From the NCBI GenBank assembly GCA_900110005.1, contig FOCC01000003.1:62001-126000 (forward strand): a DNA stretch of 64,000 nt. The letters run 5' to 3'. A program made the position numbers and the translations under genes. Source of the stretch: Ligilactobacillus sp. WC1T17 (GTDB taxonomy: Bacteria; Bacillota; Bacilli; Lactobacillales; Lactobacillaceae). Positions 1-13,535 of this stretch are shown piece by piece (position 1 is the stretch's first letter; every line of letters starts with the position of its first letter). The notes under the pieces are model-generated. The model saw only the letters and a list, made by a program, of their open reading frames with translations. It made no database searches and was not told the DNA's origin.

Positions 1-290
1 TTAGCATGCTGTATACGAAATTTGTTTTAACTAAAATCTTTACTTTGGAACAATTGCTGAATTGGATGAGTATTAATCCAGCTAAGCTATTTAACATCAA
101 GCAAGCTGGTGAAATTATGCCAGGCAAGCCGGCGGATTTAGCCTTGTTTGATTTAAATCACGAAACAGTTATTTCAGAAAAAGATTATTTATCAAAGGGG
201 ATTAACACACCATTTACCGGTGAAAAAGTCCATGCTCAAACAGTTTTGACGTTGGTCTCAGGTAAAGCGGCTTATCAGAAAGGGAGATAA
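1..290 (+). CDS. pyrC: Dihydroorotase, C-terminal part (partial)
   Basis: Only the last ~95 codons are in the window; the frame is open to the left edge. The product closes carbamoyl-aspartate to dihydroorotate in the third step of pyrimidine synthesis. The visible part has the end of the amidohydrolase fold, with the family tail motif MPGKPADLALFD and a short C-terminal segment containing NTPFTGEKVHAQTVLTLVSG, typical of class I bacterial dihydroorotases. The metal-binding residues lie upstream and cannot be checked. It stops 3 bp before the carA start, so it belongs to the pyr operon. Identification is firm because of the tail motif and position. Confidence 0.9.
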   Translation, partial: SMLYTKFVLTKIFTLEQLLNWMSINPAKLFNIKQAGEIMPGKPADLALFDLNHETVISEKDYLSKGINTPFTGEKVHAQTVLTLVSGKAAYQKGR

Positions 291-293
291 ATT

Positions 294-1371
294 GTGAAAA
301 GGTATTTAATTTTAGAGGATGGAACAGTATATAAGGGTGAGGCTTTTGGGGCTGATTGCCATACTACCGGTGAAGTTGTCTTTACAACTGGCATGACCGG
401 CTATCAAGAAGCAGTTACTGACCAGTCTTTTGCCAATCAAATCCTTGTTTTTACCAATCCTTTGATTGGCAACTACGGGGTTAATCTGGATGATTATGAA
501 TCATTAGAACCCAATTGCCGCGGGGTTGTTTGCCGCGAAGTAGCGCGGGTAGCGGATAGTTGGCGCAAACAAGATACTTTTGATAATTTTTTAAAAAATA
601 TGGGGATTCCAGGAATTAAGGGAATTGATACACGGGCTTTAACTAAAAAATTGCGGATTCATGGAACCATGAAGGGCAGTTTAATTGATCCGGTTAATGA
701 CATGAAACATGCATTTGACCAATTGCACGCTACGGTTATTAATGATCAAGTTGTTGCTCAGGTTTCGACCAAGCATCCATATCCTAATCCCGGTAGCAAG
801 CGCAATATTGTGCTGGTGGATTTTGGAGCTAAACACAGTATTTTACGTGAATTATCCAAACGCGATTGCAATACCATTGTGGTGCCATATGATACCACCG
901 CAGAGCAGATTTTGGCCCTAAAGCCCGATGGTGTCATGCTATCGAACGGGCCTGGCGACCCTAAAGATGTGCCTGAAGCAATTAAAATGGTACAAGAAAT
1001 TGAAAAGCATTTGCCTTTATTTGGCATTTGCTTAGGACACCAAATCTTTGCTTTGGCCAATGGGGCTGATACCTATAAGATGAAATTCGGGCATCGCGGA
1101 TTTAACCATCCTGTTAGAGAAATTGCTACCGGAAGAATCACTTTTACTTCCCAAAACCACGGTTATGCAGTTAAAGAAGACACCGTGGATACGAACGAAT
1201 TGATTATTACCCATAAAGAAGTTAACGATCAAACGGTTGAAGGCTTAAGACATAAGCGATATCCGGCCTTTACTGTACAGTTCCATCCGGATGCAGCGCC
1301 CGGTCCGCATGATGCAGATGATTTATTTGATGATTTCATGCATATGATTGATATTCGAAAGGAAGGTCAAA

Positions 1372-1379
<8 letters not shown>
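294..1379 (+). CDS. carA: Carbamoyl-phosphate synthase small (glutaminase) subunit
   Basis: Hydrolyses glutamine and passes ammonia to CarB for carbamoyl phosphate synthesis. The 361-residue length is normal. The N-terminal CarA domain is followed from about residue 170 by a class I glutamine amidotransferase domain with the nucleophile Cys246 in GICLGHQ and the His in [11 protein letters not shown]. In that last motif the usual triad Glu (HPEA) is Asp, a conservative change that may be lineage-typical. Translation starts at GTG, 3 bp after pyrC, and the end overlaps carB by 8 bp, which suggests translational coupling. It sits in the pyr operon and so is probably the pyrimidine-regulated copy (often called pyrAa). 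Confidence 0.96.
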
Positions 1380-6206
<4,827 letters not shown>

Positions 6207-6207
6207 A

Positions 6208-6828
6208 ATGAAACAAATTGCTAAAGACTTACTTAAAATTAAGGCCGTTAAGTTGGCTCCTGCCGAACCTTTTACTTGGGCCAGCGGGATTAAAAGCCCT
6301 ATTTATTGCGATAACCGGCTTACCATCAGCTATCCCCAAATTAGAACCCGGATTGCTTTAGGCTTGTCACAAATGATTAAAGAAAAATTTCCCGAAGTAG
6401 AAGTGATCGCCGGTACAGCTACGGCGGGCATCCCGCACGCAACTTTGATTGCGCAAAACTTAGATTTGCCACTGATTTATGTCCGGTCGAAACCTAAAGA
6501 TCATGGCCGAGGAAAGCAAATTGAAGGTGTTTTGAAGCCACATCAAAAAACGGTGGTTATTGATGATTTGCTTTCAACCGGTGGTAGTGTTTTGAAAGCT
6601 GTAGATGCGGCCCGCAATGAAGGTGCTGATGTGATTGGGGTCGGAGCTATTTTTTCTTATCAATTAGCAAGTATTGAAGATAATTTTGCGCAGGCAAAAG
6701 TTCCTTTTGTAACGTTGACCAACTATACTGAACTTTTGCAGGCAGCTTTAGAAGAAGACTACATTACCAAAAATGAGGAGAAGTTGTTGCATGAATGGCG
6801 GCAAAATCCTGAAAATTGGCTTAAATAA
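6208..6828 (+). CDS. pyrE: Orotate phosphoribosyltransferase
   Basis: Joins orotate to PRPP to give OMP. The 206 residues contain the PRPP-binding loop VVIDDLLSTGGS near residue 115, and the orotate/PRPP contacts TATAGIPHA and YVRSKPKDHGRGKQIEG that mark PyrE among type I PRTases. The start ATG at 6208 has GGAGG 8 bp upstream and lies 1 bp after the pyrF stop. This is the last gene of the pyr operon, with an intrinsic terminator immediately after the stop. Length is normal and no defect is seen. Confidence 0.96.
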   Translation: MKQIAKDLLKIKAVKLAPAEPFTWASGIKSPIYCDNRLTISYPQIRTRIALGLSQMIKEKFPEVEVIAGTATAGIPHATLIAQNLDLPLIYVRSKPKDHGRGKQIEGVLKPHQKTVVIDDLLSTGGSVLKAVDAARNEGADVIGVGAIFSYQLASIEDNFAQAKVPFVTLTNYTELLQAALEEDYITKNEEKLLHEWRQNPENWLK

Positions 6829-6857
6829 AAGCTGGGAATAATCCTAGCTTTTTTAAT
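6829..6857 (+). terminator. Terminator of the pyr operon
   Basis: An AAGCTGGGA / TCCTAGCTT stem (one mismatch) with an AATAA-type loop is followed by a run of T directly after the pyrE stop. This ends the operon. Confidence 0.85.
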
Positions 6858-6882
6858 TTTATCTTTATTTAAGCGCATTTAC

Positions 6883-6891
6883 TGGTATAAT
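6883..6891 (+). promoter_or_regulatory. Extended -10 promoter of the LCP gene
   Basis: TG-G-TATAAT forms an extended -10 box. The -35 region is AT-rich and poor, which fits an extended -10 promoter. It lies 44 bp upstream of the LCP start codon, just after the pyr terminator. Confidence 0.7.
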
Positions 6892-6899
6892 AAAATTGA

Positions 6900-6915
6900 T
6901 GTGATTATAGTCACA
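6900..6915 (+). promoter_or_regulatory. TGTGA-N6-TCACA palindrome, possible operator
   Basis: A perfect 5+5 inverted repeat lies 9 bp after the -10 box, at about the transcription start. It matches the core of CRP/FNR-family sites, but its position downstream of -10 would fit repression rather than activation. It could also fold as a 5' mRNA hairpin. No CRP-family gene is in the window. Confidence 0.4.
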
Positions 6916-6934
6916 AGAAAGTGAGGATCTTAAT

Positions 6935-7864
6935 ATGGATGATTCAAAAAAACACCATCATCACCATCGGCGCGCATGGTGGAAATGGCTTTTAGGTGTT
7001 TTACTGGCATTAGTAGTTGTTAATGGGGGTGTAGCAGCTAAATTCTATTTTTCTGCTAAAGATGCAGTTGATAAAACTTACAAAAAAGTTTCTTATAAGA
7101 AGAAAAGAACCCAAGATACTATTTCTAGCGGCAAGCCTTTTTCAGTATTGCTGTTAGGGACTGATACAGGTGAATACGGACGCTCTTATCAAGGCCGTAG
7201 TGATACAATCATGGTAGCGGCTGTTGCTAGCAATAAGACCACGCTGGTTTCAATCCCCCGGGATACTCTGGTAACAATTGCCGGACACTCAGGCAATAAT
7301 AAAATTAATGCAGCGTATGCTTATGACGGTGTGTCAGGAGCTTTGAATACTTTGCAATCATATCTTGATATTCCAATTGATCATTATGTTGAAATTAATA
7401 TGAAAGGGTTAGAACAGTTATCGGCCGCTGTTGGATCTGTGACAGTCTACAACGATTTAGATTTTACCGCTGATGGTTATCACTTTGCCAAAGGCAACGT
7501 TACGATTAACTCCAAGAATATTTTAGCTTATACACGGATGCGTCACCAAGATTCACGTGGTGATTATGGACGCCAGTTAAGACAACGGATGGTTATTCAA
7601 GCTATGGTTAAAAAGATTGCTTCTTTAGATAGTCTGACTAAATATCAAAGTATTTTAAATGCTATTTCTTCTAATATGAAGACAGACTTGACTTTTAGCG
7701 ATGTTAAAAAGATTGCTTCCAGCTATAGCAAAGCTACCAATATTGAACAAGTTCAATTAAAGGGTAGCGGTCAAATGATTGATGGTGTTTCTTATGAAGT
7801 TGTCAGTCAGGATGCGTTAACAAAGGTGCAAAATACTTTGAAGACAGCTTTGAAGATTAAATAA
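6935..7864 (+). CDS. LCP (LytR-CpsA-Psr) family cell-wall glycopolymer ligase
   Basis: Attaches undecaprenyl-linked wall polymers (teichoic acid or capsule type) to peptidoglycan at the outer face of the membrane. The 309 residues start with a short cytoplasmic tail containing five consecutive His, a single membrane anchor at about residues 17-38 (WLLGVLLALVVVNGG), then the LCP domain. Conserved phosphate-binding arginines are in GRSDTIMVA and SIPRDTLV, and YTRMRHQDSRGDYGR is the second arginine cluster. Signal-anchor topology is typical. It is monocistronic between two terminators. The exact polymer substrate cannot be told. Confidence 0.9.
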   Translation: MDDSKKHHHHHRRAWWKWLLGVLLALVVVNGGVAAKFYFSAKDAVDKTYKKVSYKKKRTQDTISSGKPFSVLLLGTDTGEYGRSYQGRSDTIMVAAVASNKTTLVSIPRDTLVTIAGHSGNNKINAAYAYDGVSGALNTLQSYLDIPIDHYVEINMKGLEQLSAAVGSVTVYNDLDFTADGYHFAKGNVTINSKNILAYTRMRHQDSRGDYGRQLRQRMVIQAMVKKIASLDSLTKYQSILNAISSNMKTDLTFSDVKKIASSYSKATNIEQVQLKGSGQMIDGVSYEVVSQDALTKVQNTLKTALKIK

Positions 7865-7870
7865 AGTTTA

Positions 7871-7897
7871 AAAGACGGTTTTAGACCGTCTTTTTTT
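7871..7897 (+). terminator. Terminator after the LCP gene
   Basis: The AAAGACGGT / ACCGTCTTT stem with a short TTTAG-type loop runs into seven T residues. Confidence 0.88.
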
Positions 7898-7940
7898 AGC
7901 GGTTTTTTTGAAAAAACTATTTGAAAAAACTAAATGTACG

Positions 7941-7969
7941 TTAACATCTAGGTAATTTTGTTGTATTAT
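7941..7969 (+). promoter_or_regulatory. Promoter of the LysR-type gene
   Basis: TTAACA, 17-bp spacer, TATTAT, about 70 bp upstream of the LysR start. A loose inverted repeat built on TTAGCTAA / GTTAGTTGA follows between -10 and the ribosome site and could be an autoregulatory site. Confidence 0.65.
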
Positions 7970-8039
7970 TATTTATATTAAGATAAGTTATTTACTTAGC
8001 TAATAATAAACATGTTAGTTGATTTGAAAGGAAAAATTT

Positions 8040-8996
8040 ATGAAGAGTAAGCAAGATACTATTTTTTCTTCTAAAACCTTGAGTTATTTTCTACAGTTAG
8101 CGGAAACGATGAGTTATACGCAGGCTGCTCAAATTTTAGGGATTACCCAACCAGCTTTAACTCAGCAAATTAAAAAATTAGAACGGACAGTTGGTGCCCC
8201 CTTATTTTATTCGATTGGCAAGAAATTGCACCTGTCAGATGCAGGTTATACGATGCTGGAAGCAACTCACAAAATCTATGAAACGTTAAATAAAGCGACT
8301 GATGAGATTCAACAAACAACCAGTGCGACCCAAGGTGAAATTAGCATTGGTATTTTAGCTTCAATTGAAAGTAGCGTTTTTGCCAGCTTTATTACAGATT
8401 ATTATGAACAAAATACGGGAATTAAGTTAACCTTGCATTCATTGACGCGTAAGGAAATTTGGGAACGTTTGGAAAGTGATACAATTGATTTGGCAGTAAC
8501 ATACTTACCAGATGAAAGTATTAAAAATTGGAAGCCGTATGAGTCAAAAAGAATTGTTACCGAAGATTTGTTATTCATCCATGGCAACGAAAATCTCAGT
8601 AAGCGCAAGCGTATCCGCTTAAAGGATACGTTGACACATAACTGGGTTACTTATCCGCCACAGTATTATTTAAATGATATTATTCGTGAAGCTTATAAGA
8701 ACGCTTTGCTTGACAAACCAACCAGTGTAGCGCATTTTGCAACGCCGGCGCAATTGTTTGCTTTTGCTAAAAAGACGCAAACTTATACTGCTTTACCAAC
8801 ATCATTTGTTGCGGCTCATAATAATGGTCAGATGGCAACAGCTCTATTTGAACCTGAAATTAAATTTGATTTAGCTTTTGTCTTTAGAAAAGGCAAAAAT
8901 CAAATTCCGCGGATTGCCAATTTTTTGAAAACTTTTGATACTTATTTGGCTAAAAAAGATTATATTATGCGTCTAAAAGAAATCAAAGCCGATTAA
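8040..8996 (+). CDS. LysR-family transcriptional regulator
   Basis: DNA-binding regulator of 318 residues. The N-terminal winged helix-turn-helix spans about residues 10-70, with SYTQAAQILGITQPALTQQIKKLE as the recognition region given here only as family evidence. A periplasmic-binding-like effector domain follows from about residue 95 (GEISIGILASIES). The start ATG has GAAAGG upstream. It is transcribed alone, 64 bp before ppaC, with its own promoter. LysR regulators usually act on a neighbouring or divergent gene and need a small ligand; neither can be inferred here. The effector domain resembles the CynR/CbbR class in general layout only. Confidence 0.9.
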   Translation: MKSKQDTIFSSKTLSYFLQLAETMSYTQAAQILGITQPALTQQIKKLERTVGAPLFYSIGKKLHLSDAGYTMLEATHKIYETLNKATDEIQQTTSATQGEISIGILASIESSVFASFITDYYEQNTGIKLTLHSLTRKEIWERLESDTIDLAVTYLPDESIKNWKPYESKRIVTEDLLFIHGNENLSKRKRIRLKDTLTHNWVTYPPQYYLNDIIREAYKNALLDKPTSVAHFATPAQLFAFAKKTQTYTALPTSFVAAHNNGQMATALFEPEIKFDLAFVFRKGKNQIPRIANFLKTFDTYLAKKDYIMRLKEIKAD

Positions 8997-8998
8997 GA

Positions 8999-9027
8999 TT
9001 GTGTTTTAATTTTAAGGGCGGTATAAT
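8999..9027 (+). promoter_or_regulatory. Promoter of ppaC
   Basis: TTGTGT, 17-bp spacer, TATAAT, starting just after the LysR stop and 34 bp before the ppaC start, with an AAAGGAG ribosome site downstream. Confidence 0.75.
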
Positions 9028-9060
9028 TGAATTATCTTATCAAAAGGAGACATCATTTTC

Positions 9061-9987
9061 ATGAAAGAATTCGTTTTTGGACATAAAAATCCAGATACAG
9101 ATGCTATCTGTGCTGCAAAGGCATATTCATATTTACAAAATCAGCTTGGTTATGAAACTGAAGCAGTTGCTTTGGGTGAACCTAACGAAGAAACCAAGTT
9201 TGTTCTTGACTACTTCAAGGAAGAAGCTCCCCGTGTAATCACTACAGCTGCTCCTGAAGTTGAAGCTGTTATGTTAGTTGATCACAATGAAGCACAACAA
9301 AGTGTAGATGATCTCAAAGATTTGACGGTTACACATGTAGTTGACCACCACCGTATTGCTAACTTTGAAACAGCTGCACCATTATATTATCATGCTGAAC
9401 CACTTGGCTGCTGCAGCACTATTGTTTATAAAGAATACAAGATGCATGGAATTGATGTTCCAGCTAAAATTGCCGGTTTGATGCTTTCATCTATCATCTC
9501 TGATACTTTGTTGTTCAAGTCACCAACAACCACTGATGAAGACAAAAAGGCTGTTGAAGAATTAGCTAAGATTGCTGACGTTGATTATGAAAAATATGGC
9601 TTGGAAATGCTTAAAGCTGGTACAAATTTGGCATCCAAAACTGAAGAAGAATTGATTTCAGCTGATGCTAAGTCATTTGAAATGGGTGGCAAGACTGTTC
9701 GTGTTGACCAAGTTAATACTGTTGATTTGGCCGAAGTATTTGCACGTGAAGATAAATTAAAAGCTGCTATTGAAAAGCAAAGTCAAGCTGAAGGCTATGA
9801 TTTATTCTTACTGATGGTAACTAATATTTTAGATTCTGATACCCGCTTATTGGTTGTAGGCCAACCAACTGATGTGGTTGAAAAAGCCTTTGGCAAGAAA
9901 TTAGTTGACGGCAAGATGGATCTTCCTGGTGTTGTTTCACGTAAGAAGCAAGTCGTTCCACCAATGCAAAAAGCTTTTGAAGCTTAG
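9061..9987 (+). CDS. ppaC: Manganese-dependent inorganic pyrophosphatase (family II)
   Basis: Hydrolyses pyrophosphate in the cytosol and so pulls biosynthetic reactions forward. The 308 residues show the DHH phosphoesterase signatures: [10 protein letters not shown] at the N-terminus, VDHNE near residue 76, DHHRI near residue 98, and [10 protein letters not shown] near residue 150. The C-terminal DHHA2 domain carries the substrate-binding SRKKQ motif close to the end. No CBS domains are inserted. Codon choice is strongly biased, as expected for a highly expressed housekeeping gene. It is monocistronic with a strong promoter and a strong terminator. Confidence 0.97.
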   Translation: MKEFVFGHKNPDTDAICAAKAYSYLQNQLGYETEAVALGEPNEETKFVLDYFKEEAPRVITTAAPEVEAVMLVDHNEAQQSVDDLKDLTVTHVVDHHRIANFETAAPLYYHAEPLGCCSTIVYKEYKMHGIDVPAKIAGLMLSSIISDTLLFKSPTTTDEDKKAVEELAKIADVDYEKYGLEMLKAGTNLASKTEEELISADAKSFEMGGKTVRVDQVNTVDLAEVFAREDKLKAAIEKQSQAEGYDLFLLMVTNILDSDTRLLVVGQPTDVVEKAFGKKLVDGKMDLPGVVSRKKQVVPPMQKAFEA

Positions 9988-10002
9988 CTTAAGAGATATT
10001 AC

Positions 10003-10036
10003 AAAAAAGAATTAGCCACGGCTAATTCTTTTTTTA
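10003..10036 (+). terminator. Terminator after ppaC
   Basis: GAATTAGC / GCTAATTC stem with a CACG loop, flanked by A and T runs. It can work in both directions. Confidence 0.9.
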
Positions 10037-10155
10037 TAAGCTAAAAAAAGTAAATGCGCATATTTTGCGGATAAAATCATTAAAAAAACTATTATTCACT
10101 GATTTAAAAAGGTATACTATAAATATAGATAATTATTTTAAATGGAGTGAAATTA

Positions 10156-10908
10156 ATGAGCCAAGAAAAAAGAATTGAGCTGATTAAGCAATTACTTGAA
10201 GAACGCCAAGAATTATCAACAAAAGACATTATGGAAGAATTTGGCGTTTCACAAGATACGGCTCGCCGAGATATTGTTTTACTGACAAAACGTGGGGAAG
10301 TAAAAAGAACGCATGGCGGTATTTTGCCGCTTGATTTTGGGCGCAGTGTGCCTAATTTTCAAAGTCGTTTATCACAATTTACGAAACAAAAAACGCAAAT
10401 AGCACTTGAAGCAGCTAAATATTTCAGACCGCATAATGTGTATTTTGTGGATTCATCAACTATTTTGCTAAAGACATGTCAAAATATTAATATGCCGCTG
10501 ACAGTGGTAACCCACTCGCTGGATAACTGTATTGCTCTATCTGAGCATAATAAGGTAACTGTCAAAGTACTGAGCGGGACGCTGAATCATGAAAATAGAT
10601 ATTTCTATTCAAATTTAGCTGTTGAAGAATTAAATGATGTTATGTTTGATACAGCTTTTATTGCGGCGTCCGGCATTGACGAAACGGGAGCATATTTATT
10701 AGATCAGGGTGATGCTCAAATTGTCGGAACTGCCGTCAAAAGAGCCCGCCGCGTTATTTTAGTAGCTGAACATCAAAAATTTGTCAATAAATCATATTAC
10801 CGTATTTGTTCATTAGATAAGATTTCATTATTTATCACTGATAAGCAGCCAACTAAAGAACAATTAGCAATGTTTTCACCGTATACTGAAATTAAAGTTG
10901 CTAAGTAA
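10156..10908 (+). CDS. DeoR/GlpR-family transcriptional repressor
   Basis: Regulator of 250 residues: DeoR-type helix-turn-helix at about residues 5-55 (LSTKDIMEEFGVSQDTARRD is the recognition helix pair), then a DeoRC sensor domain that normally binds a phosphorylated sugar intermediate. The start is the ATG at 10156 with TGGAGTG upstream; an in-frame GTG at 10147 falls inside that ribosome site. A TATACT -10 lies at 10113-10118. It is closed by its own terminator and no sugar operon adjoins, so the target is unknown. The C-terminal sensor has the normal CASGIDE-like region (AASGIDETGAY). Confidence 0.9.
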   Translation: MSQEKRIELIKQLLEERQELSTKDIMEEFGVSQDTARRDIVLLTKRGEVKRTHGGILPLDFGRSVPNFQSRLSQFTKQKTQIALEAAKYFRPHNVYFVDSSTILLKTCQNINMPLTVVTHSLDNCIALSEHNKVTVKVLSGTLNHENRYFYSNLAVEELNDVMFDTAFIAASGIDETGAYLLDQGDAQIVGTAVKRARRVILVAEHQKFVNKSYYRICSLDKISLFITDKQPTKEQLAMFSPYTEIKVAK

Positions 10909-10931
10909 AAGCCCTTGCTAGGGCTTTTTTA
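10907..10931 (+). terminator. Terminator after the DeoR-family gene
   Basis: AAAAGCCCT / AGGGCTTTT stem, TGCT loop, T run; it overlaps the stop codon region. Confidence 0.88.
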
Positions 10932-10968
10932 ATGAGTTCTTGGGTAGCAGTTATTTTAATTAATGCGG

Positions 10969-10974
10969 TATAAT
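10969..10974 (+). promoter_or_regulatory. -10 box for the araT-murI operon
   Basis: A perfect TATAAT lies 38 bp upstream of the araT start. No good -35 box is seen at 16-18 bp. Confidence 0.5.
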
Positions 10975-11011
10975 ATTCTTTAAGGATAATTATTATGAGG
11001 TGAAGTACTCC

Positions 11012-12172
11012 ATGGAAAATAAATTTAATCATAAAATTGAAAAAATTGCCGTTTCCTCTATTCGGCAATTTGATGCTGAAGCCAGTGCGATTCCTGGGAT
11101 CATCAAATTAACCTTGGGTGAACCGGATTTTAACACACCGGAACATATTAAAGCAGCGGCTAAAAAAGCGATTGATGAAAATCAGTCACACTATACGCCT
11201 AATGCCGGTATCCCTGCTTTGCGTCAGGCCTGCGCTGCTTATTTCAACCAAAAATATCATTTGAATTATCAACCTAGCCAGGTAATTACGACAGTAGGGG
11301 CTACTGAAGGTATTGCAACAGCTTTGCAGACAATTTTAAATCCTGATGATACCTTAATTATGCCTACACCGGTTTTCCCAATTTATGCCGATATCGCTAA
11401 AATTAATGGTGGCGATGTGGTGTGCGTTGATACCAGTGCAGATGATTTTGTTTTGACACCAAGTCGTTTAGAGCAAGTCTTTGCAGAACATCCTGAAAAA
11501 AATTTTAAAGTTTTAGTTTTGGTTTTCCCAAGCAATCCTACTGGGGTAACCTATAACAGAAAACAATTGGAAGCTTTGGCGGATGTTTGCCGTCGCCATG
11601 ATATTTGGATTTTATGTGATGAAATCTATGCCGAATTGACATATAGCGGTGACCATACTTCAATGGCTGAAATCATGCCAGAAAGAACCATTTTAATTAG
11701 TGGTTTGTCGAAATCACATGCCATGACCGGTTGGCGGATTGGGTTTGTTTTTGGCCCGCAAGACTTTATTGATCAAGCTGTTAAAGCTCATCAATATATG
11801 GTAACTTCTTCGGTGACAAGTGCCCAATATGGTGCTTTAGAAGCGATGGAACATGGACAAAATGACAGCTTAGCAATGAAAAAAGAATATCTTAAGCGGC
11901 GTGATTTTGTTAAGCAGGGGCTTGAAGAAGCCGGTTTTACCATGGCTAGTCCTGATGGCGCATTTTATTTATTTGCTAAAATTCCTGCACAATGTGGCCA
12001 TGATTCATGGAAATTTGTCAGAACCTTAGCTAAGGAAGCCAAAGTTGCCTTGATTCCAGGTGCTTCTTTTGGTCCTGGCGGAGAAGGTTACGTTCGGTTG
12101 AGTTACGCTGCTTCAATGGATAATCTTAGAGAAGCTGTTAAGCGAATTCAAGCTTATATTAAATCATTATAG
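11012..12172 (+). CDS. araT: Aromatic-type aminotransferase (class I/II, PLP-dependent)
   Basis: Transfers amino groups from amino acids (probably aromatic, possibly also Leu/Met) to 2-oxoglutarate. The 386-residue fold-type I enzyme has the PLP lysine in SGLSKSHAMTGWRIGF, the NPTG motif, CDEIYAEL for the pyridine nitrogen Asp, and a C-terminal substrate Arg in YVRLSYA. Overall wording (IRQFD near residue 20, LTLGEPDF) matches the lactococcal AraT subgroup as remembered; PatA (acetyl-diaminopimelate aminotransferase) is the main alternative. The ATG at 11012 is chosen because GAGGTGA lies 8 bp upstream. The upstream GTG is within that site. murI follows by 16 bp. Confidence 0.85.
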   Translation: MENKFNHKIEKIAVSSIRQFDAEASAIPGIIKLTLGEPDFNTPEHIKAAAKKAIDENQSHYTPNAGIPALRQACAAYFNQKYHLNYQPSQVITTVGATEGIATALQTILNPDDTLIMPTPVFPIYADIAKINGGDVVCVDTSADDFVLTPSRLEQVFAEHPEKNFKVLVLVFPSNPTGVTYNRKQLEALADVCRRHDIWILCDEIYAELTYSGDHTSMAEIMPERTILISGLSKSHAMTGWRIGFVFGPQDFIDQAVKAHQYMVTSSVTSAQYGALEAMEHGQNDSLAMKKEYLKRRDFVKQGLEEAGFTMASPDGAFYLFAKIPAQCGHDSWKFVRTLAKEAKVALIPGASFGPGGEGYVRLSYAASMDNLREAVKRIQAYIKSL

Positions 12173-12188
12173 ATTAGAGGTAATTTTT

Positions 12189-12965
12189 ATGGATGTTGTA
12201 AAAAATAAACGGCCCATTGGGGTTTTTGATTCTGGTTTAGGTGGCATCTCGGTTTTAAAAGAATGCGTTAAATTAATGCCTAACGAAGATTTTATCTTTT
12301 TTGGTGATTCCCAAAATGCACCCTATGGTATCAAAACCGTTGGGCAAGTTTATCAGCTTAGTAAAAACATTGTTGAATATTTCGTGAACCAAGATGTTAA
12401 AGCCATTGTGATTGCCTGCAATACAGCTACAAGTGCCGCTGCTAAAGAATTACGCCAAGAATATCCCGACCTGCCTATTGTAGGGCTTGAACCAGCATTA
12501 AAGCCAGCCGTTTTGCATAAAGAACACTCTAATATCTTAGTGATGGCTACAAAATTAACGTTACGAGAAGACAAATTCAATCATTTGATGCAACAATATG
12601 AAGATCAAGCGAACATCATGAAATTGCCAGCCACCGACTTAGTTGAATTTGTCGAACGCGGCGAGATTGATACGCCTGAACTTAAACAATATTTACGCAG
12701 AATTTTAAAGCCTTACCTGGGAAAAATCGATTCTGTGGTTCTGGGTTGTACTCATTTTCCCTTTGCTGCTAAAGCCATTCAGGAAATCGTAGGCGAAAAT
12801 GTCTATGTAATTGATGGTGCACCGGGGGCTGCTAGAGAATTAAAACGTCTATTAGTTAAAGGCCACTTGGAACAAGATCCTACTAGCAAAGGAACGGTTA
12901 TTTTTCATAACAGCAATCCTGATCCTAAAGAAATTGAATTATCAAAACGCTTATTTAATTTATAG
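12189..12965 (+). CDS. murI: Glutamate racemase
   Basis: Supplies D-glutamate for peptidoglycan. The 258 residues hold the two catalytic cysteines, Cys77 in ACNTATS and Cys187 in LGCTHFP, and the N-terminal GVFDSGLGG loop. Start ATG with AGAGG upstream, 16 bp after araT, so the two are probably cotranscribed. The next gene (a broken GNAT) begins 9 bp downstream and a HAD hydrolase follows, giving a four-cistron unit up to the terminator at 14231. No unusual feature. Confidence 0.96.
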   Translation: MDVVKNKRPIGVFDSGLGGISVLKECVKLMPNEDFIFFGDSQNAPYGIKTVGQVYQLSKNIVEYFVNQDVKAIVIACNTATSAAAKELRQEYPDLPIVGLEPALKPAVLHKEHSNILVMATKLTLREDKFNHLMQQYEDQANIMKLPATDLVEFVERGEIDTPELKQYLRRILKPYLGKIDSVVLGCTHFPFAAKAIQEIVGENVYVIDGAPGAARELKRLLVKGHLEQDPTSKGTVIFHNSNPDPKEIELSKRLFNL

Positions 12966-12974
12966 AAGAAAATA

Positions 12975-13499
12975 ATGACAAAATATTTGAGAAAAGCTAC
13001 TTTGGACGATTTGCCGACGATTACCCAGATTTTTTTAGAAGCCAAGGCTTTTTTGAAAGCTTCCGGTTCGCCTCAATGGCCAAACGGTGCGCCTAATCAA
13101 GCAACATTTAAAGAAGACATTCAAAAAGGTCAATGTTATGTTTTAATTGTTGACGATCAAATTGGTGGGATGGCCTCATTAGTTTTAGATCCTGATCCTA
13201 ATTATCAGGTTATCTATGAAGGCTCTTGACAGGATTATACTGCTCCTTATATCGCTATCCATCGAGTAGCAACTTCTGCTAAATTTCGGGGCCACCACCT
13301 CAGTGAAGCTTTATTTGCCTGCTTATTTTCGGCTATTTATGCCCAAGGTATCAGACATGTGCGCATCGACACCCATGCGCAAAATAAAATTATGCAGCAT
13401 ATAGCACAAAAAATGGGCTTTTCTTACCGGGGTATAATCGAGATTCAAAATGAAAAAATTGATCCTAAAAGAAAAGCCTACGAATTGAAGCTAAAATAA
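12975..13499 (+). pseudogene. GNAT N-acetyltransferase split by one in-frame TGA
   Basis: The frame from 12975 reads 84 codons to a TGA at 13227-13229. It then continues open in the same frame for 89 more codons to TAA at 13497. Joined, the product is 174 residues with GNAT order: N-terminal RKATLDDLP, then YEGS-stop-QDYTAPY, IHRVATSAKFRGHHLSEAL (acetyl-CoA loop form R-G-H-H) and the C-terminal HIAQKMGFSYRG. Related GNAT proteins, as remembered, have Trp at the stop site, so a TGG to TGA change is likely. The single lesion and intact downstream frame suggest a recent event or a sequence error. UGA followed by C is a leaky context, so some read-through is possible. Substrate unknown. Confidence 0.85.
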
Positions 13500-13514
13500 G
13501 AAAGGAGCAGCGGA

Positions 13515-13535
13515 GTGATATCCGCCCAAGAATAA
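13515..13535 (+). other. Six-codon GTG mini-frame abutting the HAD gene
   Basis: AAAGGAG at 13501-13507 is spaced 7 nt from a GTG that opens a six-codon frame ending in TAA at 13533-13535, immediately before the ATG at 13536. GCGGA / TCCGC within it can form a small hairpin. It could serve translational coupling. It could also be chance. Confidence 0.35.

Noticed and set aside
6935-6990. His-rich start of the LCP protein as a cloning tag
   Set aside because: Five His with adjacent Arg lie in a natural cytoplasmic tail; codons are mixed CAC/CAT and surrounding genes are chromosomal.
13227-13229. Alternative genetic code with TGA as Trp
   Set aside because: pyrD and dnaD end in TGA and many TGG Trp codons are present in neighbouring genes.
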